Assembly: GCA_035293805.1 (NCBI GenBank)
Contig: DATGMD010000079.1
Coordinates: 1-64,000 of the forward strand
DNA length: 64,000 nucleotides
Direction of reading: 5' to 3'
Source of the DNA: JAJPHF01 sp035293805
GTDB lineage: Bacteria > Chloroflexota > UBA6077 > JAJPHF01
The notes beneath the pieces were generated by a model that ran no database searches, was not told where the DNA came from, and saw only the letters and a list, made by a program, of their open reading frames with translations. Shown here piece after piece: positions 8,107 to 15,289 of the stretch (position 1 is its first letter; the number at the start of each line of letters is the position of its first letter). The translations under genes and the position numbers were made by a program.

Positions 8107-8936
8107 CCCAGGCTCATGTCGGCGGCATCGCGCGCCCGGCGAGCCTCGGCTCCCGCGGGCCGCGCCTGGCGGAACAGGTGGCTGAAGTCGCCCGAGTACA
8201 GGTGGGAGCGCCGGTCGGTCGCGCCGCGCCGCAGCGCGACCTCGACGGCAGGCCCGACCAGAATCAGCGCCTGCTTGGCGATCTTCGCCGCCCGCACTTG
8301 CGCCGCGATGTCCGCCAGCGTACCGCGCAGCACCCGCTCGTCCTCCCACGTCACTCGATAGACGACAGCCACTGGCGTGTCCGGCGCGTAGCCACCGGCA
8401 AGCAGGTCCGCCACAACGGCGCGCATCGAGGCCACACTCAGGAAGATCACGAGCGTCACGCCATGCTGGGCGAGCGCGCGCAGGTCCTCGTTCGGCGGGC
8501 GCGTCGTGCGGCTGGGACGGCGCGTGAAGATGACCGTCTGCGCGACGTCGGGCACCGTTAGCTCGGCGCCCAGCGCGGCCGCGGCCGCGAAGGCCGAGCT
8601 GACGCCGGGCACGATCTCGTAGGGAATGCCGGCGGCCTGGAGTCGCACGATCTGCTCGTGCATCGCCCCGTAGAGCGACGGGTCGCCACTGTGTACGCGG
8701 GCCACGGTCTGTCCGGCCCGGCAGGCCGCGAGCACACGCTCCCAGACCTCCTCCAAGGTCAAGGCCGAGCTGCCCACCACCTCCGCATCCCGCCGGGCGA
8801 AGGCGCAGATGCCCGGGTGGACCAGCGAGTCCGCGTAGATGACGAGGTCCGCCTCGCCGATCAGCCGCCGCCCCTTCAGCGTGAGCAGCTCCGGATCGCC
8901 AGGCCCCGCGCCGATGAAGTACACCTTGCCACTCAC
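8103..8936 (-). CDS. cobM: Precorrin-4 C11-methyltransferase
   Basis: A 277-residue tetrapyrrole SAM methylase. GAGPGDPELLTLKGRRLI is the N-terminal family loop. ADLVIYADSLV and the SGDPSLYGAMHEQ segment are specific for CobM/CbiF, which methylates C11 of (cobalt-)precorrin-4. PGVSSAFAAAAALG is the second SAM-contact loop. An extra 30-residue basic tail follows the methylase core. The GTG start at 8936 has AAGGAGG upstream (spacing 10 nt), the clearest internal ribosome site of the operon, and a 90-nt gap separates it from cobI. That gap is the largest in this part of the operon, so cobM-ubiE may also be translated independently. Confidence 0.93.
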   Translation of the reverse strand: MSGKVYFIGAGPGDPELLTLKGRRLIGEADLVIYADSLVHPGICAFARRDAEVVGSSALTLEEVWERVLAACRAGQTVARVHSGDPSLYGAMHEQIVRLQAAGIPYEIVPGVSSAFAAAAALGAELTVPDVAQTVIFTRRPSRTTRPPNEDLRALAQHGVTLVIFLSVASMRAVVADLLAGGYAPDTPVAVVYRVTWEDERVLRGTLADIAAQVRAAKIAKQALILVGPAVEVALRRGATDRRSHLYSGDFSHLFRQARPAGAEARRARDAADMSLG

Positions 8937-9026
8937 GAGCGGGCCGCCTCCTTCTCCTGCTGAGCAATTGGCCTCGGTGGCGCCACGCCGTTTGCTTCGC
9001 CAACGAGGGCCGATGATCGCGGCCGA

Positions 9027-9797
9027 CTAGCGCTCGCTGTGCCGCGCGTCACGCACGCGCCGTCCGCTTCGCAGGATGACGAGCGAGAAGTAGTCCGGGC
9101 GATCGTCCGGCAAGGTGGCGAGATCGTGGACAACTCGCTCCTCCGGACGGCCGACGCGCTCGACCCATACCGCCGTAGCCCCGGCCGCCGCGACTGCCGC
9201 CCGCAGCGCCCGCGGGTCGTCGCCAGGCTTCAAGAGCACCGCCGTGTCGAAGCACCGCAGCACGGCGGGCAGCTCGTCGAGCCCGTACGTCGCCGGCAGC
9301 ACGGCTAGGCGCTCGTCGCCGTCCGCCAACGGCTCCGCGAGCCGCGCCGCCGCGGCGCTCCCGGACCACACGCCCGGCACGACGCGCACGGCAACCTCGG
9401 GATGGCGTTCACGCAGCGGCACCAGGGCGTGTACGAACGTGCTGTACAGCAGGGGGTCGCCCTCGGTCAGGAAGACGCCCGGTCGGCCGCCCCGCAGGCG
9501 CGCGGCGATCTCGTCGGCGTTCGCGTTCCAGCACTCCGTCGCGCGGTCGGCCCACCCCGCGGGATACACCAGCGGCACGACGGCCTGGCGCGCGGGATCG
9601 AGATACTCCGCCGCGATATGGCCGGCGTAGCTCGGCGCCCCGGCTCGGCGCGTGGGCAAAAAGACCACCTCGGCGGCGCGCAGCAGGCGCAGGCCCTTCA
9701 CGGTGATCAGCTCGGGGTCGCCTGGCCCCAGCCCGATCCCGTAGAGTGTGCCAGCCCCCGCCACGTCGCCGTCGGCTCCTAGCAGGTGGTCGCTCAT
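9027..9797 (-). CDS. cobI: Precorrin-2 C20-methyltransferase
   Basis: A 256-residue SAM-dependent methylase acting at C20 of (cobalt-)precorrin-2, the first dedicated corrin step after uroporphyrinogen methylation. Diagnostic segments are YGIGLGPGDPELITVKGLRL, VVFLPT, FLTEGDPLLYSTFVH and VVPGVWSGSAAAARL, all matching CobI/CbiL rather than CobJ or CobM. The start ATG at 9797 overlaps the cobL stop (ATGA). The frame extends upstream to 9926 but that part lies inside cobL and shows no family similarity. Because the operon also carries cbiX and cbiD, the in vivo substrate may be the cobalt-containing form. Confidence 0.92.
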   Translation of the reverse strand: MSDHLLGADGDVAGAGTLYGIGLGPGDPELITVKGLRLLRAAEVVFLPTRRAGAPSYAGHIAAEYLDPARQAVVPLVYPAGWADRATECWNANADEIAARLRGGRPGVFLTEGDPLLYSTFVHALVPLRERHPEVAVRVVPGVWSGSAAAARLAEPLADGDERLAVLPATYGLDELPAVLRCFDTAVLLKPGDDPRALRAAVAAAGATAVWVERVGRPEERVVHDLATLPDDRPDYFSLVILRSGRRVRDARHSER

Positions 9798-11086
9798 TCC
9801 CGGCTTCCGTCGTCGCGCGCCCGCCAGCCGGTGAGAACGAACACCGGCGGCAGCGGCGCGAGGCGCGTCAGCCCGGCCAGGTCCGCGCCTCGCGCCGCGC
9901 TTAGCTGCACTAGCTCGTGCTCCCACCCGGCGGCGCGTAGCCAGGCCGTCGCCTCGGCGACGTGCTCGACGGTGGCGAAGTTGGCCACCAGCCGGCCGCG
10001 CGGCCGCAGCCGGTCGGCAATGCAGGCTAGCAGCGCAGCGAGCCGGCCGCCGCTGCCGCCGAGGAACACGGCGTCGGGGTCGGGCAGTGCTGCCAGCGCC
10101 TCGGGCGCCTCACCCGCGATCACCGCGAGCGCCGTCGTCGGATGGGCGACGGCGTTAGCCTGCAGCAGCGCGCGCTGCGCCGGGTCGCGCTCGACCGCGT
10201 AGACCCGGCCGCCAGGCACGAGCGCCGCCGCCTCGAGACTCACCGACCCACAGCCAGCGCCGACGTCCCATACGATGGCGCCCGGCCGCAGCCGCAGCTT
10301 GCTCAAGCTCACGGCGCGCACCTCGGCCTTCGTGATCTGCCCGTCGCGGTGCGCATAGGCGCTCTCGGGACGTCCGAAGCCGGCGGCCGGCGAGCCGTTG
10401 GCGTCGCGGAGCAGTACCAGCACGTTTAGGGCCGCGAAGCGCTGAGGCGGCAGGTCCACCAGTCGACACGCTGTATGGCGCTCGGCCGCGCCGCCCAGGT
10501 GCTCGAACACGTGCGCCTCGCAGTCCGGCTGGCCGGCAGCAAGCAACGCCTCGGCGATGGCCGCCGGGGTATTCCGCTCGTCGGTCAGGAAGACGACCTT
10601 GGGCGCGCCGAGCGCGCGCGGCAGAAGCGGCGCCAGCGGGCGGCCATGGGCGCTGAGCACCAGCGCATCGTGCCAGCCGACACACAGCCGGGCGAACGCA
10701 AGCTGCACCGAGCTGACGTGCGGCTCGACGCGCACGCGGTCGCGGCCCAACCGCGCGGCCAGGTAGGGCGCAATGCCGAAATAGCACGGGTCGCCCGAGG
10801 CGAGCACCACCGGTCGCTCGGCAGCATCGCGAGCCGCTAGCCGGTCGACCAGCTCCGCCAGGTTCGCGCGCACGACGAACCGCTCCGCCGGATGCTCGGG
10901 GAAGAACGCCAGGTGACGGTCGCCGCCGCATAGCAGCGTAGCGTCCGCTACCGCCGTGCGCGCCGCCGGGCTGAGGCCCGCCGGGCCGTCGTCCCCCATC
11001 CCGACGACGAGGACCGGGGCCAGCGCCGCCGGCCGAGCGTCCTCGCGGCCGGCGGCGGAGCGGGAGCGCGAGCGCACGTCCGCCAT
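9794..11086 (-). CDS. cobL: Precorrin-6Y C5,15-methyltransferase (decarboxylating), CbiE-CbiT fusion
   Basis: A 430-residue two-domain enzyme. Residues about 20-235 are a CbiE-type tetrapyrrole methylase (VVGMGDDGPAGLSPAA, VLASGDPCYFGIAPYLA, LSAHGR). Residues about 245-430 are a CbiT-type class I methyltransferase (GQITKAEVRAVSLSKLRLRPG, then VWDVGAGCGSVSLEAA). Together they methylate C5 and C15 and remove the C12 acetate carboxylate. The fused form is the CobL arrangement; anaerobic pathways often have separate CbiE and CbiT, but fusions occur in both. It starts 1 nt after the cbiD stop. Confidence 0.94.
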   Translation of the reverse strand: MADVRSRSRSAAGREDARPAALAPVLVVGMGDDGPAGLSPAARTAVADATLLCGGDRHLAFFPEHPAERFVVRANLAELVDRLAARDAAERPVVLASGDPCYFGIAPYLAARLGRDRVRVEPHVSSVQLAFARLCVGWHDALVLSAHGRPLAPLLPRALGAPKVVFLTDERNTPAAIAEALLAAGQPDCEAHVFEHLGGAAERHTACRLVDLPPQRFAALNVLVLLRDANGSPAAGFGRPESAYAHRDGQITKAEVRAVSLSKLRLRPGAIVWDVGAGCGSVSLEAAALVPGGRVYAVERDPAQRALLQANAVAHPTTALAVIAGEAPEALAALPDPDAVFLGGSGGRLAALLACIADRLRPRGRLVANFATVEHVAEATAWLRAAGWEHELVQLSAARGADLAGLTRLAPLPPVFVLTGWRARDDGSRE

Positions 11087-11087
11087 C

Positions 11088-12200
11088 TTACGCTACCGCC
11101 GCGCGACCGAGGATCGTGCTGTCGAAGTCGAAGATCAGGCACTCCACGGCCAGCGCGTCGGCCACCACGGCGCGGCACTGGCGACACACCAGCTCGGCCA
11201 GGTGGTCGAACACGCCGGCCAGACCGGCGCCCAGCACCAGCTCCTGGAAGTGGCGGGCGGTGTTCGCCGCGCGGATGGCCTCTTGCAGCTCCACGGACGC
11301 ACCGCAGGCAGCGGCGACCGTCGCGAGGAACCCGAGGTCCACCTGGTTGCCGGCGACGTGGGTCATCATGTGGCCCTGCGCGAGCTTCGACATCTTCCCC
11401 ACCATACCCGAGAGCGTGACCCGTCGCACGCCGCGCCGCAAGCAGCGCTTCAGCGCGTGCCCCGTGAACTCGCCCATCTCGACGAACGCCATCTCCGGCA
11501 GGTCGAACAGCGCCTGCGCGTACTGCTCGCTCCGGCTGCCCGTGCTGAGCACGACGTGCGTCACGCCGTTGGCCGCCGCCACGTCCACCCCCTGCTCGAC
11601 GCTCGCGCGCCAGGCGGCCGTCGAGTAGGGGATCACGAGCCCCGAGGTGCCGAGAATGGACAACCCGCCGACGATGCCCAGCCGGCCGTTCAGCGTGCGC
11701 TTGGCCAGCTCCTCGCCGCGGGGCATCGCGATCTCGACCCGTAGGCCGCGGCCGTTCAGGCGGCCAGTGGCCACCGCGCTCACGTGTTCCGTGATCATTC
11801 GGCGCGGAACCGGGTTGATCGCCGGGCCGCCGACCAGCAATCCCAGACCGGGGCGTGTGACCGTGCCCACCCCCACACCGCCCGCTAGCTCCAGGCCGGG
11901 CTCGTCGCGCATCGTCACGCGGGCGACCACTTCAGCCAGGTGCGTGACGTCGGGATCGTCGCCCGCATCCTTGATAACCGCGCACTCGGCCCCCGTCGCG
12001 CCGAAGCGACAGCGCTCCAGCCGGAACGTCGCGTCGCTGCCGGCCGGCAGGTGGATCGTGACCTCCTCGACCGGCTGCTGCGCCAGCAGCGCGCGCGTCG
12101 CCGCGGCCGCCGCGGCGGTCGCGCACGAGCCGGTGGTGTAGCCACGGCGCAGCTTGCGCCGTCGCACGGGCGTCAGGATCGCGTCGTCGTCCATCGACAC
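11088..12200 (-). CDS. cbiD: Cobalt-precorrin-5B C1-methyltransferase
   Basis: A 370-residue CbiD, recognised from LRRGYTTGSCATAAAAAATR near the N-terminus, the central GDDPDVTHL and GGVGVGTVT segments, and TLSGMVGKMSKLAQG in the C-terminal half. CbiD methylates C1 in the oxygen-independent pathway; the aerobic pathway uses CobF instead, so this gene marks the ring-contraction half as anaerobic type. Start choice is between GTG at 12200 and ATG at 12194, two codons apart; neither has a strong ribosome site. A 128-nt gap separates it from cobH. The partner CbiG, expected just upstream in the pathway, is not in the window. Confidence 0.93.
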   Translation of the reverse strand: MSMDDDAILTPVRRRKLRRGYTTGSCATAAAAAATRALLAQQPVEEVTIHLPAGSDATFRLERCRFGATGAECAVIKDAGDDPDVTHLAEVVARVTMRDEPGLELAGGVGVGTVTRPGLGLLVGGPAINPVPRRMITEHVSAVATGRLNGRGLRVEIAMPRGEELAKRTLNGRLGIVGGLSILGTSGLVIPYSTAAWRASVEQGVDVAAANGVTHVVLSTGSRSEQYAQALFDLPEMAFVEMGEFTGHALKRCLRRGVRRVTLSGMVGKMSKLAQGHMMTHVAGNQVDLGFLATVAAACGASVELQEAIRAANTARHFQELVLGAGLAGVFDHLAELVCRQCRAVVADALAVECLIFDFDSTILGRAAVA

Positions 12201-12328
12201 TTATCAGCCAACAGCGGTGAATCGCGGGCCAGCCGGGAGCCGATTGGCGCTCCGTTACGCGCGCTTGGATTGTAGGCATCCCGCGGCGTCTCCGGCTCGG
12301 CCGCCAGCGAACGGCGACCAGTCGCCGA

Positions 12329-12970
12329 TTACGCCAGCGCCAGACGGCCGAGCGCGTTGAGGGCGGCCCCCGCCAGTGCCGCGCCGCCCCGCGTGCCAAC
12401 AACCGTCGCGTACGGGATCGTCCGCCGGATCAGCTCGTCCTTCGACTCGGCCGCGGCCACGAAGCCCACGGGCATACCGACCACGGCCGCGGGCGCGGGA
12501 TACCCGGCGTCCACCAGATCGAGCAGCGCCAGCAACGCCGTGGGCGCCGTGCCGATCGCGACGATACCGCCCGCCCACTCATCGGCAAGCAGCGCCAGGC
12601 CCGCGGCCGTCCGCGTGGTCCCCTCCACCTGGGCGCGCTCTGCCGCGCCGGGTGCCGCAAGCGCAACCTGTACCGAACAGCCCAGCCGTGCGAGCGGACC
12701 GCTCTCCACGGCGACCGCCAGCATCCGCACGTCCGCGACGACCGGCCGGGCGGCGCGCAGCGCGCTCATCGCGGCTGCCACGAAATCGGGACTCATGCGG
12801 ATCGCGTCGACGAGCGTCAGGTCGCCGGCCGCGTACACCATGCGCGCGGCCACGGCGCGCGCCGCCGGGTCGGCCGGGAGCCGATCCGCGAGCCGCGCCT
12901 CGACGTGGGCGAGGCTGCGCGTCTCGATCGCCGCGGGTGGCAGTGCGTAGCGGGCCAGCAGTGTGCTCAT
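12329..12970 (-). CDS. cobH: Precorrin-8X methylmutase (variant active site)
   Basis: A 213-residue CobH/CbiC, which migrates the C11 methyl to C12 to give hydrogenobyrinate or its cobalt form. The C-terminal half is strongly conserved: AIGTAPTALLALLDLVDAG, then VVGMPVGFVAAAESKDEL. In the N-terminal half the family motif RMVHACG reads RMVYAAG, placing Tyr46 where the catalytic His (His43 of Pseudomonas denitrificans CobH) normally sits; the codon was checked. Either this clade uses Tyr, or activity is altered. ATG at 12970 lies 4 nt after the cobB stop, consistent with coupling. Confidence 0.9.
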   Translation of the reverse strand: MSTLLARYALPPAAIETRSLAHVEARLADRLPADPAARAVAARMVYAAGDLTLVDAIRMSPDFVAAAMSALRAARPVVADVRMLAVAVESGPLARLGCSVQVALAAPGAAERAQVEGTTRTAAGLALLADEWAGGIVAIGTAPTALLALLDLVDAGYPAPAAVVGMPVGFVAAAESKDELIRRTIPYATVVGTRGGAALAGAALNALGRLALA

Positions 12971-12974
12971 CACG

Positions 12975-14351
12975 TCAAGCCGCACGACGCGCGCGCCACG
13001 CCGCGCAGGCCGTCGCGAAGCGCTTGGCCAGGTGAGGCGCCCCGGCCAGGTGCAGGTGGACGTACGACGCCAGCAGCGCCCCGCTAGCATGGCCCTCGGC
13101 GGGCGGCTGACGACCGGCGATCGTGTAGGCGGCCCGCTGTCCCGTTCGGGGCTCCAGCCGCGAGTAGTGGAACTCGTGGCCGCGCACCCGCTCGCCTCGT
13201 CGAAGCAGCAATGAGTCGGCTGCTGCCGTCGCCTCGCGGTAGCCGAGCGTCAGCCGCGCGCCCGCGAGCGACACCTCGGCCGGCACCAGCCCGGCCAGCG
13301 TATGCCGCGCGCCCGCCGCGTCCACGAGGCTGCGTGCCAGGTACATCAGCCCACCACACTCGGCGTAAATCGGCAGCCCTCGCCGCGCGAGCGCGCGGAG
13401 CTGCCGTAGCAGCGGCCGGTTCGCCGCAAGCTCGGCGGCGAATAGCTCCGGGAAGCCGCCGCCGAGGTAGACGCCGTCGGCATCCGGTGGCAGGGCGCTG
13501 TCCGCGAGGGGGCTGAACCCCGCCAGCTCTAGCCCCTCGGCGGCGAGCAGGTCCAGCGCATCCGCATAGTAGAAGCCGAAGGCGCGGTCGCGGGCCACGG
13601 CCAGACGCGCCCGCGTGGCCGTCGCCGGAGCGGGGAGCGGCGAGTCATCCCCGTTCACGCCAGTCGCCGTAGCCTCGCAGCGAGCGAGCAGCCGGTCGAG
13701 ATCGACGCCGCGGGCGATAGCGGCCGCGGCCCGAGCGAAATAGTCGGCGCCGGACGGGTTCTCGAAGCAGGGTACTAGCCCCAGGTACCGTTCGGGCGCG
13801 GCCAGCCCGGCCTCACGGTCCACCGCCCCCAGCACGGGGAGCCCCGTAGCCGCCTCAACAGCTTCGGCGACCGTCTCCCGGTGGCGCTCGCTCCCCACCC
13901 GGTTGAGAATCACCCCGACAAGCCGCACGACCGGATCGAGTCGTTGGAAGCCGAGCACAGTGGCGGCGGCGCTGCGTCCCTGGCGGCTCACGTCCACCAC
14001 CAGCACCACCGGCAGACCGAGCAGCTTGGCGACCGCCGCCGTACTGCCCTCGTCCCCGCCGCCGTGACGGCCGTCGTAGAGCCCCATCACGCCCTCGACC
14101 ACCGCCACGTCCGCGCGGCCCGCCGCGCGCGCGAACAGCGCCCGCAGCGTGGCAGGCGGGAGCAGCCAGCTATCGAGATTCCGCGCTGGGCGGCCCGTGA
14201 CCTGCCCATGGTAGCTGGGGTCGATGTAGTCGGGCCCCACCTTGAAGCCCTGCACGGCCAGCCCACGCGCCACGAGCGCGCCCATGAGACCACAGGCGAC
14301 GGTCGTCTTGCCGACGCCGCTCGCCACCCCCGCGATCACCACCGCTTTCAC
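12975..14351 (-). CDS. cobB: Cobyrinate a,c-diamide synthase (CbiA/CobB)
   Basis: A 458-residue ATP- and glutamine-dependent amidotransferase that amidates the a and c side chains. The N-terminal dethiobiotin-synthetase-like domain has the P-loop AGVASGVGKTT (residues 7-17) and PDYIDPSYH. The C-terminal glutaminase has YAECGGLMYL with the nucleophilic Cys and a GHEFHYS segment carrying the catalytic His. The GTG start overlaps the cbiX stop (GTGA). The frame reads further upstream into a repeat array shared with the cbiX tail, which is not homologous to CobB and is excluded. The product feeds CobN or CobO, depending on whether cobalt is already bound. Confidence 0.93.
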   Translation of the reverse strand: MKAVVIAGVASGVGKTTVACGLMGALVARGLAVQGFKVGPDYIDPSYHGQVTGRPARNLDSWLLPPATLRALFARAAGRADVAVVEGVMGLYDGRHGGGDEGSTAAVAKLLGLPVVLVVDVSRQGRSAAATVLGFQRLDPVVRLVGVILNRVGSERHRETVAEAVEAATGLPVLGAVDREAGLAAPERYLGLVPCFENPSGADYFARAAAAIARGVDLDRLLARCEATATGVNGDDSPLPAPATATRARLAVARDRAFGFYYADALDLLAAEGLELAGFSPLADSALPPDADGVYLGGGFPELFAAELAANRPLLRQLRALARRGLPIYAECGGLMYLARSLVDAAGARHTLAGLVPAEVSLAGARLTLGYREATAAADSLLLRRGERVRGHEFHYSRLEPRTGQRAAYTIAGRQPPAEGHASGALLASYVHLHLAGAPHLAKRFATACAAWRARRAA

Positions 14352-15289
14352 CGCGGGCCTCCGGCAGGGGCCAGGGGGCGGGGGCCGGGGGCCGGCACGG
14401 GGGTCAGGGGGCGGGAGCCAGGGGCCGGAAATCGAGGGCCGGCATCGTCCCCTGGCCCCTGGCCCCTGGCCCCTGGCTCCCACATCAGCTCCGGCCAGGC
14501 GTCACGGCCCCGGTCGAGCAGCGCGGTGATCAGCCGCGGGTCCGGGCCGAAGTGCGCCGCCACGGCGACCTCGGTGTCGGCATAGACGCGGCGCGCGGCC
14601 TCGACCTCGGCCGCGATGCGGTGGACGAGCAGGCCCGTGTTCACGAAGTAAGGCGCCACGATGATCCGGCGCGCGCCGAGCGCGACACAGCGCCGCAGGC
14701 CGGCGGGCACGTCAGGTGGCGCCAGGCTCACGAAGCACACCTCGGCAGCCGCGTAGTCCCCTCGCTCCTCGAATAGCCGCGCGCTGGCGAAGAGGTCGGC
14801 GTTGGCGCGCGGGCTCGTGCTGCCGCGTCCCACCAGCAGGACCGTCGCGTCGCGCGCGGGGCCGAGCGCGGTGGCGGCGCACCGGTCCGCCACGACGTCC
14901 AGCAGCGCCGGGTGGCCGGCCAGCGGCTGCGCCAGGCGGATCTCGGCGTGCGGGTGGCGCTCGCGGGCCGCGGCAGCCTGCTCGGGCATGTCCGCGGTCG
15001 CGTGGCCGCCGAAGTGCAGCAGCACCGGCAGGGCGAGAATCCGCCGTGCGCCGCGCGCCACGCAGCGCGCGAACGCCTCCGGGATCGAGGGCGCCACCGG
15101 CCCGGCGAACTCCAGCACCCCCGCCTCGACGGGCCGATCGGGCAGCGCCCGGCGCACCGCGTCCGCGATCGCCAGGAACTCCGCCGCGCCGACCGGGTCC
15201 CGGCTGCCGTGACCGAGCAGTACCACCCCCCCGTCTGGGAGTGGCCCGGCCGGACTCGCCAGGCAACTCGCCTGCCAGCGGTGACTCAT
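14348..15289 (-). CDS. cbiX: Sirohydrochlorin cobaltochelatase, two-domain CbiX, with repeat-encoded tail
   Basis: A 313-residue long-form CbiX. The first chelatase domain has LLGHGSRDPVGAAEFL (His27) and LPVLLHFGGHATADMPEQ (His92, His96), the metal-binding histidines. The second domain (about 135-260) is degenerate, with LVGRGSTSPRANADL in place of HGS. It inserts cobalt into sirohydrochlorin, the entry to the anaerobic pathway. The last 45 residues are Gly-Pro-Ala-Arg low complexity encoded by a heptanucleotide array and are not part of the family. ATG at 15289 overlaps the chlID stop by 4 nt. It stands beside CobN, so the locus encodes both early and late cobalt insertion enzymes. Confidence 0.92.
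   Translation of the reverse strand: MSHRWQASCLASPAGPLPDGGVVLLGHGSRDPVGAAEFLAIADAVRRALPDRPVEAGVLEFAGPVAPSIPEAFARCVARGARRILALPVLLHFGGHATADMPEQAAAARERHPHAEIRLAQPLAGHPALLDVVADRCAATALGPARDATVLLVGRGSTSPRANADLFASARLFEERGDYAAAEVCFVSLAPPDVPAGLRRCVALGARRIIVAPYFVNTGLLVHRIAAEVEAARRVYADTEVAVAAHFGPDPRLITALLDRGRDAWPELMWEPGARGQGPGDDAGPRFPAPGSRPLTPVPAPGPRPLAPAGGPR
14363..14480. repeat. Heptanucleotide repeat array with inverted arms
   Basis: Positions 14449-14476 are four exact copies of CCCCTGG. Positions 14363-14428 carry the complementary series (CCAGGGG, CCGGGGG, TCAGGGG variants), so the block can fold on itself. It lies inside the 3' end of cbiX and ends 12 nt before the cobB start. Confidence 0.8.
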
